Assembly: GCA_945910005.1 (NCBI GenBank)
Contig: OX246740.1
Coordinates: forward strand, 60,152,646-60,216,645
DNA: 64,000 nt
Direction: 5' to 3'
Origin: Isoperla grammatica
Taxonomy: Eukaryota > Arthropoda > Insecta > Plecoptera > Perlodidae
Position 1 is the stretch's first letter. Every line of letters begins with the position of its first letter. Shown piece by piece: positions 10,603 through 21,690 of this stretch. Both the position numbers and the translations under genes were made by a program. The notes under the pieces are model-generated. The model worked only from the letters and a program-made list of their open reading frames with translations. It was not told where the DNA came from and did no database searches.

Positions 10603-12065
10603 GACGCCACTGGATGCGACGGAGATAATGAAACTGTGTTTTTATAAATAAATACATTCTTATTTTGAGTGTATCCACTCAGTCACATAACTGATGTTCA
10701 GTAGTTGAGTGTCTACTTGCCAAACAACGTGATCGTGCGTGAGTGAGTTGAATAAACAGAACACGTGACGCTACGTGATGTGTTTGTAAGATGATCACGT
10801 GACCGGGATCTCGAGCGCATCGCTCACTTTGAGAAAGTAGGAAACTAAATTCACAAATACTTGAACGTATATTTAAATTGAAAACAAATGATACGGTTTG
10901 GTATTCATGTAAGAGGAAAGGGATTGATGACTTGTGTGTGAAATGAGGGGAGGGGGGTCGTGCACGCCGCCCTCGGGCTATGTCAGTGTATGGAGTTCCA
11001 GGTAGATAACTTATGTACTTATGTATCCATAGATTCCCAACACTTATTTCTCTCGTCTCATGTAATACAAAATAAAGTTAAGAATAATGGAAATAAAAAT
11101 AAATAAAATAAATAAATAAATTCACATTTAGAGTCTACCCACTCATTAACTAAACTGATTTGCAGTGGGGGACTTTAATTTAAAGTGACTATACATAAGA
11201 TTTTATTTTGGAAATTCAGTCCTTTGCCGTGTTAAAATCTTCATTGAATTATATATAGACTACATTTGTATCCAATCGCGTGTTATTTATGAAAGTTGTC
11301 GTTGATGAGTGTGGTGTGTTGATGTGAACATGGTTAATTGAGATGTACCCGTTTCACAGGCTCTTAATGCCATCCGATTGTGCTCCGAGTGAAAGTTGTT
11401 GCGAATACAACTGACGCAATCATGTAAATAAACGCCGATTCACTTGGAATAACCAGTTCGTGTTAATTGTCGCCATACGTATGTTTTGAGGTTGAGTGGA
11501 CCAGCCACCTGTTGGGGTAACGGGGACAAGACGGGAGAACAGAAACTCAAGTGTCATTTTATAAAAAATACATTTATTGCCACCGTTTTCTTGCAAAATA
11601 ATATAATACAATATAATACAAATAATATAGTATAAAAACATTGGTATTACGTCCATTAACCGTCGGTTAGTGGACGCAATGATCACTAGTATTGTTAAAA
11701 GATCCACGAATGTGTAAAGTGACCTCACTATAATTACTTGTGGTGTAGGTTAGCACCTCTTGAGCTAGCTAGTGCGATGATACTTTCTAAACTACGAAAA
11801 CAGTCAATGTTGAGGTCTTTCCGAGAGATGGTAGTCGGAACACCGTAACAATATTTACAATAATTTTACATCTAGCATTGAAGTTAACAATATCCAAACG
11901 ACGGAGATGTGTGTGAGGGTCGAAACGTCTAAGCCCGCTATGAACGAGCTGGACCGACGTTTCAGTGAGGCTTGAGGAAAACCCGCCAGTCCCCGACATA
12001 ACTGCGTCGTTATTTCGGGGGCTGACGAATCACATTCGTTGGTCTTTCGGCGTCGCTGTGGGTTC
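10603..12065. other. Intergenic region and probable 3' UTR of the Tweedle gene
   Basis: A dispersed element at 11133-11200 (CCCACTCATTAAC, GCAGTGGGGGACTTT) recurs at 53097-53155. On the minus strand AATAAATG near 11571-11577 is a candidate polyadenylation signal for the cuticle gene that ends at 12066. No other gene recognised. Confidence 0.45.
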
Positions 12066-13004
12066 TTAGTAGGGACCGCTGGCACCGGGGGCGCCGTAGT
12101 TGGAGGAAGGGCCGGAAGCTCCACCACCTCCGTGTCCGCCTCCACCACCACCGCCGCCTCCGTGTCCGCCGGAACCACCTCCAAGACCACCTCCAAGACC
12201 ACCTCCAAGACCACCTCCAAGACCGCCTCCAAGACCGCCTCCAAGACCACCTCCGATGCCGCTACCGCCGCCTCCGCCTCCGCTGACGCCGAATCCAGCG
12301 CCGCCGCCGCCGCCGCCTCCGCCGCCTCCGGTGACCTCCTTCTGTGTCTTGTACTTGATGAAGTAGACCTCGGGCTTGCTGGGCTGGGTGGGCGCGACCG
12401 TGGGGATGTCGATCTCGGGCGCCTCCTCGGGCTTCTTGACCAACACGTAGATGAGTGTCTTCTGCTCGTCCTGGGCGAACTGGGGGATGACGGGGGCGGT
12501 GGGCGCGGGGGCAGATGGGGCCTTGATGAACACGATCTTGTAGTGCTTCTGGGCCTGGCGGGCGGGGATGATGCGGGCGGGCCTCTGGAAGTCGGGTTCT
12601 GGGGGCGCAACGTGGACGTAGATGTGCTTCTGGATCAGGGATCCGCCGCCTCCACCGCCGCCGCCGCTAACTCCGAATCCACCACCGCCGCCGCCGCCTC
12701 CGAATCCGCCGCCGCCGCCTCCGCCGCTGCCGCCTCCGAATCCGCCACCGCCGCCGCCGCCGCTGCCGCCTCCGAAGCCACCACCTCCGAATCCGCCGCC
12801 GCCGCTAGCTCCGAAGCTTCCGCCGCCCCCGAAGCTACCGCCGCCTCCTCCGAATCCTCCTCCGCCGCCTCCGCCTCCGTGTCCGCCTCCGGCTCCACCT
12901 CCGGGAGCGCCGTAGCTACCCGAGGGGGCGGACGCGGCGGGTGGCGAGTAGGAGTACCCGGCCTCAGGGCGGGCGTGTGCCAGCATCGCTACGGATGCCA
13001 CCAC
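12066..13004 (-). CDS. Tweedle (DUF243) cuticle protein, glycine-rich, main exon
   Basis: Reading right to left, an acceptor (TTGTTTCAG) precedes 13004 and the frame runs about 312 codons to TAA at 12066-12068. The start of the exon encodes the end of a signal peptide (VVASVAMLAHARPEAG). A long Gly-rich segment with GGGGFGGGS-type repeats follows. Then come the four conserved Tweedle blocks: KHIYVHV, KHYKIVFIKAP, EQKTLIYVLVKKPEE and KPEVYFIKYKTQKE. A second Gly-rich segment and the tail GAPGASGPY end the protein. Tweedle proteins are secreted into the cuticle and bind chitin; the aromatic/basic blocks are thought to form beta strands. The initiating exon was not found with certainty. ATG-AAA at 13057-13052 followed by GT could give Met-Lys joined to this exon, but the intron would be only 47 bp. 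A more distant first exon is the usual arrangement. Confidence 0.88.
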   Translation of the reverse strand: MVASVAMLAHARPEAGYSYSPPAASAPSGSYGAPGGGAGGGHGGGGGGGGFGGGGGSFGGGGSFGASGGGGFGGGGFGGGSGGGGGGGFGGGSGGGGGGGFGGGGGGGGFGVSGGGGGGGGSLIQKHIYVHVAPPEPDFQRPARIIPARQAQKHYKIVFIKAPSAPAPTAPVIPQFAQDEQKTLIYVLVKKPEEAPEIDIPTVAPTQPSKPEVYFIKYKTQKEVTGGGGGGGGGGAGFGVSGGGGGGSGIGGGLGGGLGGGLGGGLGGGLGGGLGGGSGGHGGGGGGGGGHGGGGASGPSSNYGAPGASGPY

Positions 13005-13214
13005 CTGAAACAAGACACAAACACTCACTTTCACCGCCTGCCCGCCTTGACTTTCATTTAATTGCACCGGAAGCGAGCGGGGACTCGCCGACTTCCGGTC
13101 GTACACGTCTGCACAGCCCTCGTGCGTTGGGGATCCCTCTAGCGAGGTCTGTTTACCTTGCCTCGTCTCGGGGTCATTTAGTTTGACTTCTACCCGTCAT
13201 GTACTGACAAGCTA

Positions 13215-13520
13215 GTCTAGTGTTGATAGTGTGATGGCGTTGCTATTGACACGACGCCGTATAGTGTTGATAGTGTGGTGGCGTCGCTATTGACACGACG
13301 CCGCATAGTGCAGATAGCGTGATGGCGTCGCTATTGACACGACGCCGCATAGTGCAGATAGTGTGATGGCGTCGCTATTGACACGACGCCGTATAGTGTT
13401 GATAGTGTGGTGGCGTCGCTATTGACACGACGCCGTATAGAGCAAATAGTGTGATGACGTCGCTATTGACACGACGCCGCATAGCGTGATGGCGTCGCTA
13501 TTGACACGACGCCGTTCTAC
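13215..13520. repeat. 44-bp tandem array, about 7 copies
   Basis: The unit contains GCGTCGCTATTGACACGACG followed by CCGTATAGTGTTGATAGTGTGGTG. GCTATTGAC recurs every 44 bp, and one copy near the right end is shortened. It lies 5' of the Tweedle gene. Confidence 0.9.
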
Positions 13521-14356
13521 GCTACTCACACGTCCGTTCCCTAGTCGAGTGTTTGGGTTCTAGGCCCGGCCCGGCAAGACCGTGGGGGTTCTAGTTTGTG
13601 TGGAATACACGGTTTCTAATAATGATCCTATTGTCAGACGTATCTTCCAGTTACCGAGCAAGACAAGACAAGTGTCTGTTTTGTTTCCAGCGGTCGCCTC
13701 CGATAGAATGGATGCGTGCGACATCTACCGTGACGTATGGAGAACAGAGCACAATAAGTAGTTGACGTTTATTAGCTATAATTATCTGCTTTGTATTTAC
13801 ATTGCACGCATCGAGGCACAATGAAAGTATCGTTTTCAGTTCATAAGAGGGCAAAGGATTTGAATAGAATTGCTACATGTACCGGTACGCGTAGTAAACA
13901 AGTGCTCTTTCTTCGGAGTTTCTACGTGCGTGCATGGGACATATAAACCACTTTACTTGATGCGTACGACTGTACCCTTAGTGTTCGTTGACTGTATCTT
14001 TAGTAGATGTCACTAAACAATTAGTGCATAGAAATAAAGGGCGACACTAAGCACTGCACTAAGTATCTTGGTGTATGTAATGATCACACGGTGTTTTATC
14101 AATAGATGTATCTACGCACGGTGGTCTCGTGTTGCTGTTGTTCTCTTTGGGAAAACTTCCGGTTTTGAAACCCTCTCTTAGCAACGCCTGACAATTGTTT
14201 CATCCGACTTCTTCAACTCAAGAGTAAGCAAAACTAACTATTGTTATTATTGTTTTACTTTACAAACTATTAATTGCTTTCATAATGAAAAGGATAGACA
14301 TTAAAAAAAGCACTGCATTGAAGTTGCTCCTGTTCTCATATGAACGCGTCAAACAC
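13521..14356. other. Intergenic region, nothing recognised
   Basis: Mixed-composition DNA with no convincing exon, RNA gene or repeat. Confidence 0.4.
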
Positions 14357-14786
14357 TGTAGTAACCATAGCAACGCACCATGTGAACTTGAAACCATAGC
14401 AACGCGGCATGTGAACTTGTAACCATAGCAACGCACCATGTGTGAACTTGTAACCATAGCAACGCGGCATGTGAACTTGTAACCATAGCAACGCGGCATG
14501 TGAACTTGTAACCATAGCAACGCGGCATGTGAACTTGTAACCATAGCAACGCGCTATGTGAACTTGTAACCATAGCAACGCGCCATGTGAACTTGTAACC
14601 ATAGCAACGCACCATGTGAACTTGTAACCATAGCAACGCGGCATGTGAACTTGTAACCATAGCAACGCGGCATGTGTGAACTTGTAACCATAGCAACGCG
14701 GCACGTGAACTTGTAACCATAGCAACGCGGCACGTGAACTTGTAACCATAGCAACGCGGCATGTAAACTTGTAACCATAGCAACTA
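14357..14786. repeat. 29-bp tandem array, about 14 copies
   Basis: The unit is GCAACGCGGCATGTGAACTT plus GTAACCATA, with 31-bp variants carrying an extra TG. Minus-strand open frames through it are by-products of the repeat. Confidence 0.92.
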
Positions 14787-17704
14787 GTTGCATTTGCTAA
14801 AACGGTTTTCTATTTGATGAGCACCAATGTTAACAAGTGTTGCTTGATTCGAGTTTATTAGCTGGATGTAGATATTGGCAATGGACTGGAATTTGGTGTC
14901 CTGATTGTAGGTAACTTTGCCATCATATTATAATATAATATACTATTATTGTCACAAATAATAATAAAAATAATAATATTATTGTCACAAATAATATTTT
15001 TCTTTGGATATTGATTATTGCCTTTCCGTGGCTAGAGTATATTATGAAGTTGATGTAAATATTGGAATTGAAGATTTAATCAGAATACGAATTTAGTGTG
15101 GTAAATGTATACAACTGTAGTATATATTATAATGTAATATAATATGGCATTGAATACTGATGAGTAGGCCTATCGACATTATGTACATATTGCAACTGAA
15201 GATCTAACCCGAGTTTGTTGAATGTGTGTGTTTGTGTGATTGTACTTACTATTAAAAACTTCATGGTGCGTTTGAGATATTCCTTGGTGAATGGAAGTGA
15301 GGTGACTGACGATTGTGCAGTAGAGATGGTCCCTTATAAAGCCGCTCGGAGAAAACAGCCTCCGACCTATTAGATGATGATCACTTGGTCAAGCTAGGGC
15401 CCCCTCTCCTCCCCCCTCCCCTCCCCTCCCCTTTCACTTGAGGCACCTTCGTGACCCCTCACACTCTCTTCTGTTCTCGTACTCTACTCGTTCACTCAGC
15501 TACAATATAGACATAACGCCATTAGATTATTAAAACGTTTTTAGACCGGTTTATATTATTATTATTATTATTATTACATGCAAAAAACGTGCACACCTAA
15601 AATAAATTAATATTTATGATGCCATTTATTATGTCTTTGGGCAATATAAAAATTAATTCATGTTGGGTTTGTAATTCTTTTTATATGGCTAAACAGCCGG
15701 AGCACATTTTTAAACTGTGGACAAGTAAAGAAATATTTCATAACCCAATGAAATTAATTCACAATTTAAATATCACTTGAAAAGCGTTTTAATAATATGA
15801 TCGTGTCTAGGTAGAACAAAAGTGCTGAAAAAGATGACGAGACATAAAATCCATTTGCATTTGATTTTGAGTTCACTATTTCGTTAAATCTACCCTCCTG
15901 TATTACTGTTATAAGCGATGGGGTGTTCACCGTATTTATACTGACACAGGGCTGCTGAGTGATCGCCCCCCCCCCCCCCCCCCCCCCACGTGCGCTAACC
16001 CACCCCCATAATTAACTGACAATGTCGTGTCTGCAATTATTTGTGCATCAACTAACAGAAAAATACACACAAGCAAATAATTGACCTCAGTTTTTGAAAT
16101 GTTTAAGTTCGGCTATGTTCAGTAAAAATATGTCTGACGATATATGAATTTTGAAAAAGATTGATAACTTCAAAGTAATTGGACGCATGAAAAGTGTGGA
16201 CATTTCATTTAGCCTCGTTTTCTTCTTGTTCTGTTTATGATATTGATATGATATTTGGGTTTTTTGTTCTGTTTATTAAAGTATTATATGGATGCCAATG
16301 TTATTGCGTCATTTATTACCATTTGGGCACGGACGTCGCCGGTATATTTTCCAGGGGGGAAATTTAGAACTTAATGTTAAATTAGTGTAAAGCTATTGTC
16401 CGCGTGTTCCTTTAAAGCAGCAACACAAGAAGTATGGGCCAGCCAGCTATGTGCCTAGCATAGATAACGACGGTGGATATCAATCCTTGAACAAAATATT
16501 ATAAAACTTAAAAGCGACGGAACAAGTTTGTATGAAGGTGTTTCGTGTTGCAAATGTAGCCCTACCCTAACCTTAACTATATTCATAAAATTACAGACAG
16601 TGTTAATAACCATTCATCAGTTCTACTTTCATGAAAAAAATGCATTGTAGCTTATTTTTAACACATATTTTAATCCCCCTATACATTGCGCTCATTATGC
16701 TCAAGTGAAATTATATTTAATCTTCCCTCTCATCAAAACTTTCCGCCATCCATTATTGACCCCCATGACTGAAGTCTAGCTCCACCACTGATGTACTCTG
16801 GTGGATGAATGTATGAAAGCCAAGAGAGAATGTATGAAGATGTGTGAACGATGTCCCTAACGGACCCAAGCTTCATAATAAGTCATCTATATTGTTACAA
16901 GTCTACTAGTACATCGAGGTCCTCCTTATAAGCTGTGTTCCATTTGGATGATTATATACGTGCAGCTTTGAGCGGGCTACAACTATAGACCTGATCTGCA
17001 TGGTCACCCGGGAGATTATTAAAACGAGAATAGGGCCTAGTAGTATATTATGATTTGTTAATTAAAGTGACATTAGTTTGTAGAAATTACAGACCAAATT
17101 GAGACAGGACAGCTCGTGTCTGGCTTGAGTGCGATTCACGTTGCAACAGTTGCTTCGTCATCTCAATGACCCTCGTTACATGTTCTGAGTGTTGGCTACC
17201 GAGTAGAAGAGATCGTTATACATTACCGAAGTTTACCACTATTGTAGAGCGGAGAGTCGGGCAAAACATGAGTCGCTTTGCCCAGCTAAAAGTCACCCCT
17301 CAAATTAATACAGTATAAGGGATCCAGCCATAAACCTCGATTTGAATTAACTGTAGGCTATACTCATTTTTTTTGCAGGGACTTTAAACACAAACTAGGA
17401 CTGCTATATTAGGTTAATGACTACAAACAAAATTAGACTTACAAGGGATGCTTTTTAATTCGTGAAAAGCATAAATGGGTACAAAAAAGGTTTACTTCAG
17501 AAAAATGGGCACGATACTACAATTCACATGTCGGAAGTTGTATACAATAATGATAGAGTGCACTTAAAACTAGTTCTACAAATTATTCCTTATCACTAAA
17601 CAAACATACTTTTAGAACAACAAGATACACAAATATTAAATGACTATATGCGTCGCATCGGCCACAACATGGATATCTGACTAGTTCCGTCACTTACAAG
17701 CTAC
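14787..17704. other. AT-rich intergenic region with simple sequence
   Basis: Contains AT-rich stretches, a CCCCT-rich tract (15405-15435), an ATT run (about 15553-15577) and a run of 22 C (15966-15987). Near 16770-16795, AGCTCCACCACTG resembles one end of a hAT element, without a clear partner. No gene recognised. Confidence 0.4.
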
Positions 17705-17710
17705 AAGGAC

Positions 17711-18303
17711 CATGTTGGCGACGTCCCAGTTAGCGACCACCACGACGCCGCCCGTCAACGATGCGCGTGTTATCGGATCATGTTGGCGACGTCCCAGTTA
17801 GCGACCACCACGACGCCGCCCGTCAACGATGCGCGTGTTATCGGATCATGTTGGCGACGTCCCAGTTAGCGACCACCACGTGCCGCCCGTCAACGCGCCG
17901 CTGGCCACCTCGAAGTGCACAAGGCGCGTGTTATCGGATCATGTTGGCGACGTCCCAGTTAGCGACCACGACGCCGCCCGTCAACGCGACGCTGGCGACC
18001 TCGAAGTGCACAAGGCGCGTGTTATCGGATCATGTTGGCGTCGTCCCAGTTAGCGACCACGACGCCGCCCGTCAACGCGACGCTGGCCACCTCGAAGTGC
18101 ACAAGGCGCGTGTTATCGGATCATGTTGGCGACGTCCCAGTTAGCGACCACGACGCCGCCCGTCAACGCGACGCTGGCGACCTCGAAGTGCACAAGGCGC
18201 GTGTTATCGGATCATGTTGGCGACGTCCCAGTTAGCGACCACGACGCCGCCCGTCAACGCGCCGCTGGCCACCTCGAAGTGCACAAGGCGCGTGTTATCG
18301 GAT
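17711..18303 (-). repeat. Tandem copies of the PSMB4 3' end (68 to 93 bp units)
   Basis: CATGTTGGCGACGTCCCAG recurs at 17711, 17779, 17847, 17940, 18031, 18122 and 18213, and the gene's own diverged copy (CATGTAGG) is at 18304. The last five spacings are 93, 91, 91, 91 and 91 bp. Read on the minus strand, each long unit encodes VASVALTGGVV then VANWDVANMIR and a stop, the C-terminus of the neighbouring PSMB4 frame without its IEGPCT codons. The two leftmost units are shortened to 68 bp. Confidence 0.93.
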
Positions 18304-18981
18304 CATGTAGGCGACGTCCCAGTTAGCGACCACCGTGCACGGCCCCTCAATCACGACGCCGCCCGTCAACGCGACGCTGGCCACCTGGAAGGTCGCCGAC
18401 GCCCTCGCGTCCCGGTAGTAGAGCGTCTTGACGTAGGCGGCGAGCAAGTCGTGCGCCGCGCCGCGCGTCGGGGGCAGCGCGCCGTGCGCCCGCATGGAGG
18501 GTAGCACGAGGTACGCGCCATACCCCGTAGCGACGTGCGGGGACGTGAACGCGTTGCCCAGCTTGTCCACCGAGCCCAGGAACGGCTTCCCGTCCTGTAT
18601 CCCGCCCAGGACCAGTGACAGCCACAGGGGGTCGAACCGGGACCGCCGGCTGTACAGGACCCTCGTCAGCCATGTGAAGAGCGCGCGAGGCTGCAGCGAG
18701 TATCCATCCTCCAGGCGCTCCTCCTCGTCCACCTTCTGCTCGATGTGTCGCCTGAGGTACTGGAAGTCCGCATAGTCCCCGCTGCAGCCGAGTATGATGG
18801 CGTCGTTAACTCTGATGACGCGCTCGCAACCGTGGAACTTGGCCAGGGTGTTGTGCGAGGCGAGGGTGTCTGCGGCTATTGCTGCGCCCCCCTCGAAGAC
18901 AACCCCTAGCACGGAGCTGCCTGTCACCGTAGGACGGGTCGTGCGACCCCACATGTTTCGGTAACAATGCAAGCGAGGCAC
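18295..18981 (-). CDS. PSMB4: Proteasome subunit beta type-4 (beta-7), intronless open reading frame
   Basis: A 228-residue frame runs from ATG at 18981 to TAA at 18295. It matches the PSMB4 family throughout: TVTGSSVLGVVFEGG (residues 18-32), IAADTL, GCSGDYADFQYL (65-76), the LFTWLTRVLYSRRS block (101-114), DPLW, ATGYGAYL (151-158), LYYRDAR and the C-terminal ANWDVAYMIR. PSMB4 is a non-catalytic beta subunit of the 20S core that bridges the two half-proteasomes, and its tail contacts the opposite ring. The usual precursor is about 264 residues, so this frame has a short or missing propeptide. Vertebrate PSMB4 has several introns; the absence of introns here suggests a retrocopy, although an intronless native gene is possible. 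The high GC and the array made from its 3' end are unusual. No poly(A) remnant could be identified because the array abuts the stop codon. Confidence 0.87.
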   Translation of the reverse strand: MPRLHCYRNMWGRTTRPTVTGSSVLGVVFEGGAAIAADTLASHNTLAKFHGCERVIRVNDAIILGCSGDYADFQYLRRHIEQKVDEEERLEDGYSLQPRALFTWLTRVLYSRRSRFDPLWLSLVLGGIQDGKPFLGSVDKLGNAFTSPHVATGYGAYLVLPSMRAHGALPPTRGAAHDLLAAYVKTLYYRDARASATFQVASVALTGGVVIEGPCTVVANWDVAYMIR

Positions 18982-19194
18982 CGCCCCCGCTATCTACACG
19001 CTAGCTGGCCGCCCTAGTTCGAGCAGCCTCCGCCAGGGCTCCACGCCCGGGCTGCATGATGTTCCAAGCGAGAGCAATGAGTGAGATACCAAAGTTCAAA
19101 CATCTGTAGGCCTATTCTTATAATTCGTACGGTCCGCGCCCTGTACCATATTGTGTGTGGGAAGGAATGTCCAAGGGCTGTTTGTGTCAGGCTT

Positions 19195-19808
19195 ACCGGC
19201 GGTGGGAATCGAACCCGTTGAGAGTGTCACGTGCGCTACCGCCGGGCCACTGTTTCATATCCGGGCCAACGCTGGTTTCAATACGAGCGGTGGGAATCGA
19301 ACCCTCAACCTCCCGCAGGTTGATAGTGTCACGTGCGCTACCGCCGGGCCACTGTTTCATACAAGCTCTGATGTATCCGGGCCAACGCTGGTTTCAATAC
19401 GAGCGGTGGGAATCGAACCCTCAACCTCCCGCAGGTTGAGAGTGTCACGTGCGCTACCGCCGGGCCACTGTTTCATATCCGGGCCAACGCTGGTTTCAAT
19501 ACGAGCGGTGGGAAGCGAACCCTCAACCTCCCGCAGGTTGAGAGTGTCACGTGCGCTACCGCCGGGCCACTGTTTCATATCCGGTCAAACGCTGGTTTCA
19601 ATACGAGCGGTGGGAAGCGAACCCTCAACCTCCCGCAGGTTGAGTGTCACGTGCGCTACCGCCGGGCCACTGTTTCATATCCGGTCCAACGCTGGTTTCA
19701 ATACGAGCGGTGGGAAGCGAACCCTCAACCTCCCGCAGGTTGAGTGTCACGTGCGCTACCGCCGGGCCACTGTTTCATATCCGGGCCAACGCTGGTTTCA
19801 ATACGAGC
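19195..19808 (-). repeat. Tandem tRNA-like (SINE-derived) array, 100- to 120-bp units
   Basis: On the minus strand each unit contains an A-box-like TAGCGCACGTG, a perfect 8-bp stem (CTCAACCT and AGGTTGAG around GCGGG) and a B box, GGTTCGATTCC, which matches the tRNA T-loop consensus. In the three units at higher coordinates the B box is changed to GGTTCGCTTCC. The layout is that of a tRNA-derived SINE head amplified in tandem. It is not a functional tRNA, because a normal anticodon loop is missing. Confidence 0.8.
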
Positions 19809-19981
19809 GAAACTAAAAACCCTCTCAAAAATCGCATGAGATCAATTTCGTTTCGCAATATTTAAACGCGGGCCTGTCTAACAAATGTACTTCATGCATC
19901 TACATAAATTAGGAAACGAATGTTGCATTCACTTTTGTACACGTAATTCGAATCTTCGTGGAAGGAGTTGAACCCATCTCT

Positions 19982-21683
19982 CTTGTGACGTGATTCTGCC
20001 TCTGCACGAGCTAGAACCCGCTACCCTTGGTCGCATCCATCTTGTGACGTGATTCTGCCTCTGCACGAGCTCGAACCCGCTACCCTTGGTCGCATCTCTC
20101 TTGTGACGTGATTCTGCCTCTGCACGAGCTCGAACCCGCTACCCTTGGTCGCATCTCTCTTGTGACGTGATTCTGCCTCTGCACGAGCTCGAACCCGCTA
20201 CCCTTGGTCGCATCTCTCTTGTGACGTGATTATGCCTCTGCACGAGCTCGAACCCGCTACCCTTGGTCGCATCTCTCTTGTGACGTGATTCTGCCTCTGC
20301 ACGAGCTCGAACCCGCTACCCTTGGTCGCATCTCTCTTGTGGCGTGATTCTGCCTCTGTACGAGCTCGAACCCGCTACCCTTGGTCGCATCTCTCTTGTG
20401 ACGTGATTCTGCCTCTGTACGAGCTCGAACCCGCTACCCTTGGTCGCATCTCTCTTGTGACGTGATTCTGCCTCTGCACGAGCTCGAACCCGCTACCCTT
20501 CGTCGCATCTCTCTTGTGACGTGATTCTGCCTCTGCACGAGCTCGAACCCGCTACCCTTGGTCGCATCTCTCTTGTCGCGTGATTCTGCCTCTGCACGAG
20601 CTCGAACCCGCTACCCTTGGTCGCATCTCTCTTGTGGCGTGATTCTGCCTCTGCACGAGCTCGAACCCGCTACCCTTGGTCGCATCTCTCTTGTGGCGTG
20701 ATTCTGCCTCTGCACGAGCTCGAACCCGCTACCCTTGGTCGCATCTCTCTTGTGACGTGATTCTGCCTCTGCACGAGCTCGAACCCGCTACCCTTGGTCG
20801 CATCTCTCTTGTGGCGTGATTCTGCCTCTGTACGAGCTCGAACCCGCTACCCTTGGTCGCATCCCTCTTGTGACGTGATTCTGCCTCTGCACCAGCTCGA
20901 ACCCACTACCCTTGGTCGCATCCCTCTTGTGACGTGATTCTGCCTCTGCACCAGCTCGAACCCACTACCCTTGGTCGCATCCCTCTTGTGACGTGATTCT
21001 GCCTCTGCACCAGCTCGAACCCACTACCCTTGGTCGCATCTCTCTTGTGACGTGATTCTGCCTCTGCACGAGCTCGAACCCGCTACCCTTGGTCGCATCT
21101 CTCTTGTGGCGTGATTCTGCCTCTGCACGAGCTCGAACCCGCTACCCTTGGTCGCATCCCTCTTGTGACGTGATTCTGCCTCTGCACGAGCTCGAACCCA
21201 CTACCCTTGGTCGCATCTCTCTTGTGACGTGATTCTGCCTCTGCACGAGCTCGAACCCACTACCCTTGGTCGCATCCCTCTTGTGACGTGATTCTGCCTC
21301 TGCACCAGGTCGAACCCACTACCCTTGGTCGCATCCCTCTTGTGACGTGATTCTGCCTCTGCACCAGCTCGAACCCACTACCCTTGGTCGCATCCCTCTT
21401 GTGACGTGATTCTGCCTCTGCACCAGCTCGAACCCACTACCCTTGGTCGCATCCCTCTTGTGACGTGATTCTGCCTCTGCACCAGCTCGAACCCACTACC
21501 CTTGGTCGCATCCCTCTTGTGACGTGATTCTGCCTCTGCACCAGCTCGAACCCACTACCCTTGGTCGCATCTCTCTTGTGACGTGATTCTGCCTCTGCAC
21601 GAGCTCGAACCCGCTACCCTTGGTCGCATCTCTCTTGTGACGTGATTCTGCCTCTGCACGAGCTCGAACCCGCTACCCTTGGT
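19982..21683 (-). repeat. 59-bp tandem array, about 29 copies, with a B-box-like core
   Basis: Plus-strand unit: TGTGACGTGATTCTGCCTCT, GCACGAGCTCGAACCCGCTA, CCCTTGGTCGCATCTCTCT. On the minus strand, GGGTAGCGGGTTCGAGCTC carries a tRNA T-loop-like motif. Variants with CACCAGCTCGAACCCACTA are clustered (20890-21030 and 21300-21560), showing block amplification. It directly abuts the next array. Confidence 0.92.
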
Positions 21684-21690
21684 TCGATCC

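Noticed and set aside
6147..10628. A 1493-codon plus-strand open frame and 1031- and 996-codon companions
   Set aside because: They only reflect a 42-bp satellite whose period is divisible by three; several frames on both strands are open and there is no start context or domain.
12039..13061. Plus-strand Ser/Ala- and Pro-rich frames over the Tweedle gene
   Set aside because: They are antisense shadows of the glycine codons; the minus strand carries the conserved Tweedle blocks and splice acceptor.
19195..19808. Functional tRNA genes
   Set aside because: A and B boxes are present but the anticodon arm is a perfect palindrome with a five-base loop and no proper acceptor stem, so the units are tRNA-derived repeats.
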